This document shows positions 1-8,928 of a stretch of 64,000 nucleotides of DNA, piece after piece. Made by a program: the position numbers and the translations under genes. Source of the stretch: Vibrionales bacterium SWAT-3 (GTDB lineage Bacteria; Pseudomonadota; Gammaproteobacteria; Enterobacterales; Vibrionaceae); NCBI GenBank assembly GCA_000169995.1, contig AAZW01000003.1, positions 212,484 to 276,483 on the forward strand, given 5' to 3'. Under the pieces are notes generated by a model. That model worked only from the letters and a program-made list of their open reading frames with translations, searched no databases and was not told where the DNA came from. How positions within the stretch are numbered: the stretch's first letter is position 1; every line of letters begins with the position of its first letter.

Positions 1-1068
1 CCATCCGCCCGGAGTTAGCCCCATCCCCGCCAGCTCAAACACGATATTTTTAAGCTTCTCTTTAGAAAAACCTAACGAAGAGAAATCAAACCACACCTGA
101 TAAGTACCTTGTGGCTGGAACACTTTTAATTGTGGAATTCGCTTTTCAGCAAACTCAGTAATCCACTTAACCGTCTCTTGTAAATACACCAACATGCCAT
201 CTAACCACTCTTCCCCCTTTTCAAAAGCAGCAATGGTCGCAAATGTCGTCAAAGCGTTACCATGATCAAGGTACATCGCCGCTACGTTGGCTTTAAACGC
301 TTCAAATAGCGCTTCGTTATTGGTGTACACATAGCCGTTAGAAATGCTGTGCATGCCAAAGGTTTTCGCCGGTGAACCAATCAGGGTAATTACCTTGTCG
401 TAATCGAAACTGGTCAAGCTCGTGAAAGTATGGCCTTCAAAAATAATGTCGGAATGGATTTCATCGCTGATGATCAGGACATCATGACGCTTGGCGATCT
501 CAACGACTTGCTCTATTTCTTGCGCTGTCCATACACGGCCAGTTGGGTTATGGGGGTTACAGAAAATCATCGTCTTCACTTTATGGTCGACGATCTGTCG
601 CTCCATCCCCTCGAAATCAATTTGGTAACTTTGGCCATCATTAACCAGCGGGCTTTTCACAACCTCGCGACCGGCTTTGTTCACCAAGTTAGAAAACTGG
701 TGATAGGCTGGCGTATGAATAAGCACGCCATCACCTTCGTTGGTGAATTGGCGCAGTAACAAGGCGATACCAGAGAGCACACCCGGAACCTGCACAAATT
801 TGTCCGAGGAAAGGTTTAGCCCATGACGCTTTGCATACCATTTTGAGAGGGCTTCAAACACCGCCTGCTCATGAAACTCGTAAGAGTACACGCCGCGTTC
901 AACCAAACGATTCAGCTCGTGAGTGATGGGTTCCGCTATCTGAAAATCCATATCAGCAACCCAATATGGGAATACATCTGTGGTGTTATACATATTCATA
1001 AGCATCTGCGGTTTGCTTTTAATAAACGCATTATCACCGTAGTTCGATGCACTCTTGAACGCTGTCAT
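1..1068 (-). CDS. MalY/PatB-type PLP aminotransferase (C-S lyase), partial
   Basis: Fold-type I pyridoxal phosphate enzyme of the MalY/PatB group, which cleaves cystathionine or cysteine-type C-S bonds or transaminates. The frame starts at an ATG at 1068 behind an AGGACAGGCC stretch and stays open for 356 codons to the window edge, so about 30-40 C-terminal residues are missing. Visible family motifs are FPYWVADMDF near the N-terminus, CNPHNPTGR, SDEIHSDI (the aspartate that contacts the pyridine nitrogen) and SPAKTFG, whose lysine (about residue 234) is the expected Schiff-base residue. The final visible residues, GLTPGGW, fit the C-terminal domain entry. The exact substrate cannot be decided; no maltose genes are nearby. 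Confidence 0.88.
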   Translation of the reverse strand, partial: MTAFKSASNYGDNAFIKSKPQMLMNMYNTTDVFPYWVADMDFQIAEPITHELNRLVERGVYSYEFHEQAVFEALSKWYAKRHGLNLSSDKFVQVPGVLSGIALLLRQFTNEGDGVLIHTPAYHQFSNLVNKAGREVVKSPLVNDGQSYQIDFEGMERQIVDHKVKTMIFCNPHNPTGRVWTAQEIEQVVEIAKRHDVLIISDEIHSDIIFEGHTFTSLTSFDYDKVITLIGSPAKTFGMHSISNGYVYTNNEALFEAFKANVAAMYLDHGNALTTFATIAAFEKGEEWLDGMLVYLQETVKWITEFAEKRIPQLKVFQPQGTYQVWFDFSSLGFSKEKLKNIVFELAGMGLTPGGW

Positions 1069-1164
1069 GGCCTGTCCTCAAATAGTTTCTCAATCATCTT
1101 TTACAAATAAGATGAATTGCATAAATGCCCATAAGACGATGGCAAAGTCAGAAAGACGAAGCTT

Positions 1165-1239
1165 TTAGAAAAAAACTGGAAATGAGTCCCTTGCCTCTAC
1201 CTTTATTTCAGTCTTAACCGAATTCGTAATAAAGCAATT
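1165..1239 (-). pseudogene. 3' remnant of an OsmC-family gene
   Basis: Twenty-five codons on the minus strand read NCFITNSVKTEIKVEARDSF, then PVFF and a stop. The first part matches the C-terminal NCFIANSVKTEITVE of the intact OsmC gene at 2410-2877 almost residue for residue. A stop lies four codons upstream, so nothing functional remains. It is the tail of a second OsmC paralogue, abutting the truncated aroE-like gene, and marks a deletion or recombination joint near 1240-1310. Confidence 0.72.
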
Positions 1240-1254
1240 CTTGTTTGGTAACTA

Positions 1255-1797
1255 GTGCTGATTTTTGAGAGCGATGCAGCGTCACTGAGATGCGTATTTA
1301 TCGCGGTAAGCCTAAGAAAAAAAGCGGTAGTGCTTGGTTGTGGTGGCGTCGGCAAGGCAATCTGCTTTTCACTTGCCGATCTCGGTGCGACAGAGATCGC
1401 AATATATGACCGGGATCTAACAAAAATGAATAGCCTAGCGAAGCTGCTTGCGGCTGAGAATATAGATACCGTATGTTTGAATGAAACGACGCTAGAAACA
1501 GCGGTACAGAAAGCAGAAGGTGTCCTCAATTGCACGCCCATCGGTCACTATCAAACACCCGGTTGCCCAATCGAAGCCTCGTGGTTAAAGGGGCAGGCTT
1601 GGTGTTTTGATGCCGTATACATCCCACGGGAGACAGAGTTTCTGAAAGCCGCACAGCAGAAATCGATCAAAACGTTGAGTAGCTTTGAGCTCTTTTTCCA
1701 TCAAGCGCATGATGCGTTCACTCTGTTCACTGGTTCCCAAGTTTCAACTCATACACTCAATACTTTTAAGCAAACACAGCTTGCGAATTTACGTTAA
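1255..1797 (+). pseudogene. Shikimate dehydrogenase (AroE-like) paralogue, N-terminal domain missing
   Basis: Only the NADP-binding half of an AroE/quinate dehydrogenase-like protein is present. KKAVVLGCGGVGKAI is the Rossmann glycine loop, followed by IYDRD, LNCTPIGH and the C-terminal FELFFHQA-HDAF segment. Family members are about 270-290 residues; this frame gives 180, and recognisable homology begins only near 1309. The N-terminal shikimate-binding domain with its catalytic lysine and aspartate is absent, so dehydrogenase activity is not expected. The stop lies 13 nt before aroQ, consistent with a former aroE-aroQ operon. The first 18 codons look like junction sequence rather than AroE. 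Confidence 0.8.
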
Positions 1798-1810
1798 GGA
1801 CAATGACTCA

Positions 1811-2254
1811 ATGAAAAAAATCTTAATACTCAACGGACCAAACCTGAATCTACTTGGCACACGTGAGCCTGCACAATACGGCTACGAAACACTGGCTGAC
1901 GTAGAAGAAAACTGCCGTAAAGTCGCAGCGGAGTACGGTTATGACGCTGAGTGTTTTCAAAGCAATACCGAAGGCAGCCTAATTGATGCCATCCACAAAG
2001 CGGGCCGTGAGTTTACTCAAGGTGAATGCGCTGGCGTTGTGTTTAACCCGGGTGCTTACACGCACACATCGATTGCTCTTCACGATGCGATCAAAGGGGT
2101 TGAGGTACCAGTGGTTGAAGTACACATCTCTAACGTGCATGCACGCGAAGCTTTCCGCCATCACTCGTACATCTCGCCTGTCGCTGCAGGCACCATCATC
2201 GGTATGGGCACGAAAGGCTACAAATTAGCTTTGGATTTTTTGTTAGATAAGTAA
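1811..2254 (+). CDS. aroQ: Type II 3-dehydroquinate dehydratase
   Basis: Dehydrates 3-dehydroquinate to 3-dehydroshikimate (third step of the shikimate pathway), normally as a cytoplasmic dodecamer. The 147-residue product has the usual size and motifs: ILNGPNLNLLG, the flexible lid RE...YG with the catalytic tyrosine, NPGAYTHTS, and VEVHISNVHAREAFRHHS with the catalytic histidine. The start at 1811 is chosen over an upstream in-frame start at 1685 because homology begins at MKKILILNGPN and AAGGA sits 9 nt ahead. It follows the decayed aroE-like frame by 13 nt. A hairpin at 2347-2375 closes the unit. Confidence 0.95.
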   Translation: MKKILILNGPNLNLLGTREPAQYGYETLADVEENCRKVAAEYGYDAECFQSNTEGSLIDAIHKAGREFTQGECAGVVFNPGAYTHTSIALHDAIKGVEVPVVEVHISNVHAREAFRHHSYISPVAAGTIIGMGTKGYKLALDFLLDK

Positions 2255-2346
2255 TCAAACTGAATATGTTGAGAGGCGTTTTGAAGAAGTCGTTGTAAGC
2301 AGATCGGCTTGAGCAATGCCCTATCAATAGCAGTCACTATCTAAAG

Positions 2347-2375
2347 TAAGGGAGCATCGCTAAGTTGCTCCCTTA
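2347..2375. terminator. Hairpin between convergent aroQ and osmC
   Basis: A perfect 10-bp stem (TAAGGGAGCA / TGCTCCCTTA) with a 9-nt loop lies between the ends of aroQ and the minus-strand OsmC gene. Neither side has a long T run, but the position suits a shared bidirectional terminator. Confidence 0.65.
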
Positions 2376-2409
2376 ATTGATCTTGAGTACAACTGAGAAA
2401 TCGTATGGG

Positions 2410-2877
2410 TTACGAGTCTATCTCTACCGTGATCTCGGTTTTTACAGAGTTGGCAATGAAACAGTTACTGTGCGCCAGATGGTGCAACTTTTCGAGCTGT
2501 TTATCCGTCGGGCGCTTATCACCAACAAATTGGATTTGGGGTCTAAGCGTCACATGGCTAACCCAAGCTCGCCCTGCTTTATCTTCTTCAAGAACGCCTA
2601 TCGCATCATCTACGTAAGACTCAATCACGTACTTTCGCTTAGCTGCAATACCCAAAAACGTCAGCATATGACAACTGGCAATCGCGGCAATAAACGCTTC
2701 TTCAGGGTCAACATTTTCCTCAACAGAGAGTGGTAATGGCACAACATGAGGCGATGACGAGGCGGGTACAATAACGCCACCATCAAATTCCCACGTATGC
2801 CCGCGACTGTATTGGTTATCGCTAAATACCTCATCGTCGCCCTTCTTCCAGCGAATCAGAGCACCATAATCAGACAT
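2410..2877 (-). CDS. OsmC/Ohr-family thiol peroxidase-like protein
   Basis: 155-residue OsmC-superfamily protein. Members reduce organic or fatty-acid hydroperoxides using two cysteines. Both are visible: the peroxidatic one in AIASCHMLTFL (about residue 68) and the second in AHSNCFIANS near the C-terminus. The start has AAGGAG 8 nt upstream, overlapping the stop of the upstream GFA gene, so the two genes are translationally close and probably one transcript. A remnant of a related gene lies at 1165-1239. Confidence 0.9.
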   Translation of the reverse strand: MSDYGALIRWKKGDDEVFSDNQYSRGHTWEFDGGVIVPASSSPHVVPLPLSVEENVDPEEAFIAAIASCHMLTFLGIAAKRKYVIESYVDDAIGVLEEDKAGRAWVSHVTLRPQIQFVGDKRPTDKQLEKLHHLAHSNCFIANSVKTEITVEIDS

Positions 2878-2887
2878 ACTTTTCTCC

Positions 2888-3280
2888 TTAGCGATCCGCA
2901 GGATGGTTCACACCATCATTTGTCACCACATCACCGATATCGAAAGGGTTCACTCCTTCCAAACAACCAATATTGAACCCGTATTCATTTGGGCTAGAGC
3001 GACGTTGATGGTGGGTATAGATACCGCAGTTCGAACAGAAGTAGTGCTTCGCGGTGTTGGTATTGAATTGATATAACTTCAGATATTCTGCGCCTTTGAG
3101 GATCTTGATGCCATCCAAGGCAACAGAGCCAACAATTGCTCCTTTACGACGACAGATCGAGCAATCACAACGGCGTGGCTTTTCGATGCCGTTAGGTAGG
3201 CTGAGCTCTAACTCCACCGCACCGCAGTGACAGGTCGCTTTATGAAATGGTTTGATCACCGTGTTGCCAACTATTTTCAT
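2888..3280 (-). CDS. GFA/CENP-V-domain zinc protein
   Basis: 130-residue protein of the glutathione-dependent formaldehyde-activating enzyme (GFA) fold. Zinc ligands are arranged as the family expects: CHCGAVE, CDCSIC and CSNCG. Most short members are of unknown substrate and only a few act on formaldehyde-glutathione adducts, so no reaction is claimed. The ATG at 3280 is preferred over one at 3313 because GGAGAG precedes it and homology starts there. It ends 10 nt before the OsmC start. Confidence 0.85.
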   Translation of the reverse strand: MKIVGNTVIKPFHKATCHCGAVELELSLPNGIEKPRRCDCSICRRKGAIVGSVALDGIKILKGAEYLKLYQFNTNTAKHYFCSNCGIYTHHQRRSSPNEYGFNIGCLEGVNPFDIGDVVTNDGVNHPADR

Positions 3281-3380
3281 TGTTCTCTCCAGTAACATCC
3301 ATGTATTGCTCATCTCATAACCAGTTCAGCCAGATCTGTCCGCAGCCTCGTTTTCAGTTCGAGAGTTTTGTCATATCGCG

Positions 3381-4313
3381 TTAATCAATTGATTTATCAG
3401 TCAAACGACCAAAATTGTCGATTAGAAAGTCCAAAAACAGTCGAATTCGTTTAGGTTGATACTTCTTGCTGATGTACACCACATTCAAGTCGGCACTCGA
3501 TACAGAGGTCGAGGTATTGAAGTTTTTCATATAACCGTTGAGCAGAGTGACCAAGCGTTGGTTATTGATGTCGTCTTGCACATCCAACACTGATTTGAGC
3601 GCGATACCCTCGCCTTTTAATGCCCAGTAGCGAATCACTTCGCCGTCGTCTGAGAATCGCTTTGGCACAACGGTAATCGACTTCTTCATGTCATGATCTT
3701 GAAAATGCCATGTTTTCAGTTCTTCATTGCTGCGTAGCATTGCCAAACAGTCATGGTCTGCTAAATCTTGCGGCGTTAATGGCGTTCCATGCTTGGCAAG
3801 GTATTCAGGAGAGGCACACAGCACACGTCGGCTCGGGGATAAACGTCTTGATATCAAACTGCTGTCGACTAACTCTCCGTAGCGAATCACCACATCCATG
3901 CCCGACTCTGCAATATTCGACAGGTTATCGTTCAAATACAGGTAAGGGATCACGTCGGGATATTGCTGACAGAACTCAGAGAGAATAGGAAGAATATACT
4001 GCTTGCCGATGTCTTTGGGAGCGGCGATTTTTAAAGGGCCTTTAACCTCTTTGACACCATTTTGAATCAAGTTTTCGGCTTCGCTAACGTTATCCAATAT
4101 CTCCAAGCACGCCTTGTGATACAGCTCGCCTGAGTCCGTCAAAGACACATGTCGAGTACTTCGATTCAACAGCTTCACGCCATATCGCTCTTCCAGTGCC
4201 TGCAGCCTTGCGGTCATGGTCGCAGGTGATAAGCCTAGCTCTCGCCCTGCTGCAGCCAACCCTTGGTGCTTCACGATACTGACGAACATCGCCATGTCTG
4301 AAAACTTATCCAT
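3381..4313 (-). CDS. LysR-family transcriptional regulator
   Basis: 310 residues: N-terminal winged helix (about 1-60, with LAAAGRELGLSPATMTARLQ as the recognition region) and a type 2 periplasmic-binding-like effector domain. The start at 4313 has GGAAGAAG upstream; an in-frame ATG 21 nt further up lacks one. It is transcribed divergently from the SDR-MFS-OYE operon across 124 bp, the classic arrangement for a LysR regulator controlling its neighbour; the inducer is unknown. It could also affect the GFA-OsmC pair downstream. Confidence 0.92.
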   Translation of the reverse strand: MDKFSDMAMFVSIVKHQGLAAAGRELGLSPATMTARLQALEERYGVKLLNRSTRHVSLTDSGELYHKACLEILDNVSEAENLIQNGVKEVKGPLKIAAPKDIGKQYILPILSEFCQQYPDVIPYLYLNDNLSNIAESGMDVVIRYGELVDSSLISRRLSPSRRVLCASPEYLAKHGTPLTPQDLADHDCLAMLRSNEELKTWHFQDHDMKKSITVVPKRFSDDGEVIRYWALKGEGIALKSVLDVQDDINNQRLVTLLNGYMKNFNTSTSVSSADLNVVYISKKYQPKRIRLFLDFLIDNFGRLTDKSID

Positions 4314-4437
4314 GCTACTTCTTCCTCGCCACACTGTTCATCTCAACCGAATAATGAATTCATATTTTAGCCAATTATCAAAATTAATCGAATAAATATA
4401 ATGGCAACCATCAGCAGAACACGCAGGAATTGAGAAC

Positions 4438-5121
4438 ATGAACAACGTAGTAACGGACCAAGAAAAAAGCACTTTCGTCATCATTGGTGGCACATCAGGC
4501 ATCGGTAAAGCATTAGCGATGCAATTGAGAAGCGAAGACAACACAGTACACATTGCGAGCCGACATACAGGCGTTGATATCAGCAATGAAAAGTCGATTT
4601 GCGAGTACTTCGAATCGATTGGTCCCTTCGATCATTTGGTGGTCACTGCTGGCTCATCTTCTCCCGCAGGAAAGGTGACCGACGTTGCTCTTGAAGACGC
4701 AAAAACGGCATTTGATACCAAATTTTGGGGCAGCCTGAACGTCGCCAAGCATGCGGCGCGTTACATCAAACCCAAGGGTTCTATCACGCTTACCACAGGC
4801 ATGTTGTCACGCAAAGTGGTCTCAGGCACTTACGTAAAAACCGCCATCAACGCTGCACTAGAGAGCGTGACTAAAGTGCTTGCAAAAGAACTCGCGCCTA
4901 TTCGAGTGAACGCCGTTAGCCCGGGCTTGACCATGACCGAAGCCTACAAAAATATGGACGACTCATCTCGTAACACCATGTACGACAACGCCAAAAACAA
5001 CCTACCTGCAGGCAAGGTTGGCGAGCCTTCAGAGGTGGCTATGGGTTACCTGTTCGCGATTAATAACCCATACGTAACTGGGTCAATTATCGACATCGAT
5101 GGCGGCGCGCTGCTCGGCTAA
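4438..5121 (+). CDS. Short-chain dehydrogenase/reductase family protein, atypical active site
   Basis: 227-residue SDR with a good NAD(P) loop (GGTSGIGKALA), a shortened middle and the C-terminal IRVNAVSPGLTMT segment. The usual YxxxK pair is not present: the equivalent region reads GTYVKTAINAALES, with lysine two residues after tyrosine. Catalysis may differ or the protein may bind cofactor only. AGGA lies 8 nt before the start. First gene of a three-gene operon (SDR, MFS, Old Yellow Enzyme) facing a LysR regulator. Confidence 0.88.
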   Translation: MNNVVTDQEKSTFVIIGGTSGIGKALAMQLRSEDNTVHIASRHTGVDISNEKSICEYFESIGPFDHLVVTAGSSSPAGKVTDVALEDAKTAFDTKFWGSLNVAKHAARYIKPKGSITLTTGMLSRKVVSGTYVKTAINAALESVTKVLAKELAPIRVNAVSPGLTMTEAYKNMDDSSRNTMYDNAKNNLPAGKVGEPSEVAMGYLFAINNPYVTGSIIDIDGGALLG

Positions 5122-5206
5122 AACACCTCGCAAAGACACAAAGAACAATCGTTAGGACGTGTACCTAAGTGTCCTAACAAACCAGAATTTACATAGGCAG
5201 ATCATC

Positions 5207-6400
5207 ATGAAAAAAGAACAGATCCCATTCCAAGTTTGGATACTGACACTCGCAGCATTTGCAATCGGCACCGCTGAGTTTGTTATCGCCGGTATCCTTC
5301 CACAAATTGCCACATCCCTTTCGATCACCGAAGGCCAAGCAGGTTATCTAATCAGTGCTTATGCGTTAGCTATCGTTATCGGCGGGCCGATCTTAACCAT
5401 CTACCTTGCACGCTTTAATAAGAAGATGGTTTTGATTGGATTAATGGCGCTATTCATTATTGGTAATGTCTTGTCAGCCCTAGCGCCTAACTACCCATTA
5501 CTACTCGCTAGCCGTGTAATTGCAGGCTTAGTTCAAGGTCCCTTCTATGGCATAGGTGCGGTTGTCGCGACCAACCTAGTGTCGGAAAAAATGGCAGGCC
5601 GCGCCGTCGGTCAAATGTTTGCAGGCTTAACGCTGGCTAACGTTCTTGGCGTTCCCGCTGGTACATGGATTAGCTTGCAGTTCGGTTGGCACACCACCTT
5701 CTTTACCGTGGCTGCACTTGGCACCATCGCGATGATTTCTATCCTAACGTCAATCAAATCAAGCGGTCATAGCGAAGCAAAAGACATCAAAACTCAGCTG
5801 TTAGCGTTCAAAAACCCAATGCTACTGATTAGCTTGGCAATCACTGCTTTTGCTTGGTCCGGGTTTATGACGCTTTACGGCTACCTTGCGCCTATCGCCA
5901 TGCACATCACGGGTTACGGTCAAGACTCAGTCACTTGGATCTTAGTCATTGTCGGTGTGGGCTTAATCATAGGTAACACATTGGGCGGCCGCTCTTCCGA
6001 TAAAGATTTAGGCAAAGCTTCCATGTTTTGGGCAATCGCGATGATCGCTTCACTGGTTGTGGTGGGCCTATTGGTAGACAACAAAATCCTATTCGTTGCA
6101 GCTGCATTTGTCTTTGGCATTGCATCATTTGCGAACGTTCCTGCCATGCAACTTCGAGTAATGAACCACGGTGGCGAAGGACAAGAACTTGCTGCTACCG
6201 CCAACATTTCAGCCTTTAACTTAGCGAATGCCTTCGGTGGATTCCTTGGTGGCATGGTACTCGACAGCCAGCTAGGCGCAGGAATGATTCCATTCGCAGC
6301 CGTTGTTGTTCCTGTCATTGGCTTGCTACTTATTGCCAAAGCCAACCGAGCTGATAAGCCTCAGAGCAACTCGATTTTCAGCCCAGCGGAAAGCAAATAA
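5207..6400 (+). CDS. MFS transporter, DHA1 family (AraJ/sugar-efflux-like)
   Basis: 397 residues with about 12 hydrophobic segments, starting FQVWILTLAAFAIGTAEFVI, typical of AraJ/SotB-like proton-driven exporters of the drug:H+ antiporter-1 family. Motif A-like ARFNKKMVL follows TM2 and VIAGLVQGPFYGIGAVVA marks TM4-5. The ATG at 5207 is chosen over 5159 because hydrophobic homology begins there with AGGCAG ahead. Placed between an SDR and an ene-reductase, it may export the product or substrate of these enzymes; the substrate is unknown. Confidence 0.92.
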   Translation: MKKEQIPFQVWILTLAAFAIGTAEFVIAGILPQIATSLSITEGQAGYLISAYALAIVIGGPILTIYLARFNKKMVLIGLMALFIIGNVLSALAPNYPLLLASRVIAGLVQGPFYGIGAVVATNLVSEKMAGRAVGQMFAGLTLANVLGVPAGTWISLQFGWHTTFFTVAALGTIAMISILTSIKSSGHSEAKDIKTQLLAFKNPMLLISLAITAFAWSGFMTLYGYLAPIAMHITGYGQDSVTWILVIVGVGLIIGNTLGGRSSDKDLGKASMFWAIAMIASLVVVGLLVDNKILFVAAAFVFGIASFANVPAMQLRVMNHGGEGQELAATANISAFNLANAFGGFLGGMVLDSQLGAGMIPFAAVVVPVIGLLLIAKANRADKPQSNSIFSPAESK

Positions 6401-6474
6401 TCCGCTCTATAACCCGAATACAAAACTAAAAACATTGAATTAAAAAAGTACTGAATTAAAACAAGGTGGATACC

Positions 6475-7563
6475 ATGAACAAATTATTCGAAACATCAGA
6501 ACTCAAAGGCCTAGCACTGCAAAACCGCGTCGTTATGGCACCTATGACTCGCGCTCGAACCAGTCAACCGGGCAATGTACCCAACGACATGATGGCGACC
6601 TATTACCGACAACGTGCTAGCGCTGGGCTTATCATCACTGAAGCGACGCAGATCTCTGATGATTCTCAAGGCTACTCATTCACTCCTGGCGTTTATACCG
6701 ATGCACAAATTGAAGGTTGGAAGTCAGTAACCAAAGCAGCCAAAGAACAAGGCGCAGCAATATTCTGTCAGCTCTGGCATGTAGGCCGCGTGTCTCACCC
6801 TACCTTTCAAAAGGGCGAACTGCCGATTGCTCCGTCAGCTTTGGCTCCAATAGAAACTCAGGTGTGGATTTCTGATGAGAATGGCAACGGCAATATGGTC
6901 AATTGCATCCAACCAAGAGAGATGAACCAAGCAGACATCAATCGAGTGGTTCAAGATTTTGCGAACGCAGCAAAGAAAGCCATCGAAGCAGGCTTTAATG
7001 GTGTCGAGCTCCATGGTGGTAATGGCTACCTAATCGATCAATTCCTAAGAACCAACTCAAACAAGCGCAAGGACAACTATGGTGGAAGCCGTGAGAACCG
7101 CCTTCGCTTCCTGATTGAAGTGATTGATGCTGTGATTGCAGAGATAGGTGCCGATAAAGTCGGCGTGCGTTTGGCGCCATTCATCACCTTCAAAGACATG
7201 AACTGCCCAGACATAGTGCCAACAATTTTAGAGGCTTCGAAAGCGCTGCAAGCTCGTGATATCGCTTATTTACACCTATCAGAGGCCGATTGGGATGATG
7301 CTCCAGTGATTCCTGAAAGCTTCCGAATTGAGCTAAGAGAGTTGTTCTCTAACACCATCATCGTCGCAGGCAGCTACACACCACAACGCGCGGAAGAAGT
7401 ATTAAGCAAAGGCTACGCCGATCTCGTCGCATTTGGTCGCCCATTCGTAGCCAACCCAGATTTGGTTTCACGCCTGCAAAACGGCTATGAGCTTGCACAA
7501 CTCGATGGTGCCACTCTATTCGGTGGCAATGAAAAGGGTTATATCGATTATCCGGCGTTGTAG
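6475..7563 (+). CDS. Old Yellow Enzyme family alkene reductase (NemA-like)
   Basis: 362-residue FMN-dependent ene-reductase (TIM barrel). Motifs: MAPMTRAR near the N-terminus, QLWHVGRVSHP, GVELHGGNGYLIDQFLR with the H..N pair that holds the carbonyl substrate, and DNYGGSRENRLRF. These enzymes reduce activated C=C bonds of unsaturated carbonyls, maleimides or nitro compounds with NAD(P)H. The start at 6475 has AAGGTGG spaced correctly; a GTG 9 nt upstream overlaps that site. Last gene of the SDR-MFS-OYE operon, which looks like an electrophile detoxification unit. Confidence 0.93.
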   Translation: MNKLFETSELKGLALQNRVVMAPMTRARTSQPGNVPNDMMATYYRQRASAGLIITEATQISDDSQGYSFTPGVYTDAQIEGWKSVTKAAKEQGAAIFCQLWHVGRVSHPTFQKGELPIAPSALAPIETQVWISDENGNGNMVNCIQPREMNQADINRVVQDFANAAKKAIEAGFNGVELHGGNGYLIDQFLRTNSNKRKDNYGGSRENRLRFLIEVIDAVIAEIGADKVGVRLAPFITFKDMNCPDIVPTILEASKALQARDIAYLHLSEADWDDAPVIPESFRIELRELFSNTIIVAGSYTPQRAEEVLSKGYADLVAFGRPFVANPDLVSRLQNGYELAQLDGATLFGGNEKGYIDYPAL

Positions 7564-7613
7564 TGGATTTTGAAGTGATAGTGATGCCTTGAGTTTTACG
7601 ACAGGCAAAAGAA

Positions 7614-7638
7614 AGGCTCGCGTGACTAGTGCGAGCCT
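7614..7638 (+). terminator. Hairpin after the OYE gene
   Basis: 8-bp stem AGGCTCGC / GCGAGCCT with a 9-nt loop, 50 bp after the OYE stop. The T run is weak. The remaining 220 bp to rlmJ are AT-rich and show no gene or clear signal. Confidence 0.5.
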
Positions 7639-7860
7639 AATGCAGTTTAGGGGGTAAACCACAATCTGATATTAATTTGGGCTAATTATTTAACTTATGA
7701 GCCATTATGCACTTGTGCGCATTGATATTCTATTTTTAAATGATTCACGGCAATTAATCAATCGATAAAAGTTAGCGTTTGGTCAATTTAAACCACATAA
7801 ATAACAGTGATTTAGTGAAGTGTGTCTACTAATTCATCAGAAAGCCCATACAAATCAGAT

Positions 7861-8727
7861 TTATAGGCTTTTCATTTGCCAATAGCCTTCACCATTGGTT
7901 GCAAGCTGACTATGCAAATAATCGAGCGTGTCAGCAACCGTCCCTGCAATGCCTTGTGGTGGGTTAAATAACAGTAAGCCACTACCAATAAGACGGTCAT
8001 CCCCTTTCGGATCGCGCAATCGTAATTCCGACTTTATCGGACTTGGCAGCAAGCCATCTTTCACCGCTGTCACACAGTGGTCCAATATTAGAGAGCTTCG
8101 ATCATCTGTGTATAACGGATACCAAATTAATGCAGATACTCTCTCTGACTGTTGATAGGCCTTAATCAAAGCATCAATCACCGCGAGATATTCGAAATCC
8201 GTTTCGTAAGGTGGGTCGATCACAATCAGGTGGTGGCTATCATGTTTCGCGACATCATCTGGCAATGCTTTAAGCCCATCGCCCCCAGTAATGGTCAGCT
8301 TGCTAGAGACATCCAGATCACGTTGCAACTTCTCAATGTTGGTTTGCAGTAAATCGGCTTCATCTTGCTGAATGTCTGAAAAATAGAAGCTATCTTGGCT
8401 GCGACCTTGTTGATAGGTAATCGCCGCCGAGCCGGGGTACAGCGTGATAAGTTGATTCGGATTGTAGTATTCCAGCACCGACATAAAAGATGCGAATGAC
8501 TCCGGAAGGTAAGCCTTGTTTCGCCAAAGGTACCCAACCCCTTCTGCAAATTCGCCTGCGTGATTACTTGGCGCAGTGGTTAGGTCATAACACCCAGTAC
8601 CTGAGTGAGTGTCGATAACATTGAGGCGCGAATGCTGTTGCATTAATGACTGAACCAGAGCACTTAATACAGGGTGCTTCAGTGCATCACCGTGGTCGCC
8701 TACGTGACATTGATGTCGATATTCCAT
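7861..8727 (-). CDS. rlmJ: 23S rRNA (adenine(2030)-N6)-methyltransferase
   Basis: 288-residue SAM-dependent enzyme that methylates A2030 of 23S rRNA. It matches RlmJ along its length: YRHQCHVGDHGDALKH at the N-terminus, DTHSGTGCYDL as the SAM-binding loop, LYPGSA, and VIDPPYE as the catalytic D/NPPY motif. The E. coli protein has about 280 residues. A GAGGCAAGGGA stretch precedes the ATG. The gene stands alone between convergent OYE and the secD-secF end. Confidence 0.95.
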   Translation of the reverse strand: MEYRHQCHVGDHGDALKHPVLSALVQSLMQQHSRLNVIDTHSGTGCYDLTTAPSNHAGEFAEGVGYLWRNKAYLPESFASFMSVLEYYNPNQLITLYPGSAAITYQQGRSQDSFYFSDIQQDEADLLQTNIEKLQRDLDVSSKLTITGGDGLKALPDDVAKHDSHHLIVIDPPYETDFEYLAVIDALIKAYQQSERVSALIWYPLYTDDRSSLILDHCVTAVKDGLLPSPIKSELRLRDPKGDDRLIGSGLLLFNPPQGIAGTVADTLDYLHSQLATNGEGYWQMKSL

Positions 8728-8853
8728 TCCCTTGCCTCATTTTTACTAACGTCATATAAACATACTTCATATCATTAGTGCTTGCCTGCTCAATCCGTCG
8801 TTTTTTGAAATAGGCTCTCTTTTCCTAACTGTTTGACTCTTAAATAAAATAAA

Positions 8854-8881
8854 GCCCTTCGTTCGGTTAAAAACGAAGGGC
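8854..8881 (-). terminator. Rho-independent terminator of the secD-secF operon
   Basis: 10-bp stem GCCCTTCGTT / AACGAAGGGC with an 8-nt loop. On the minus strand it is followed by TTTATTTTATTTA, just downstream of secF. Confidence 0.85.
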
Positions 8882-8928
8882 CAAAGTGAACTCACTTACT
8901 GAGTTGCAGCATTATCAAAATAGATAAC

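Noticed and set aside
1685..1810. Upstream in-frame extension of aroQ
   Set aside because: Lies over the aroE-like frame and lacks AroQ homology; MKKILILNGPN at 1811 is the family N-terminus with its own AAGGA.
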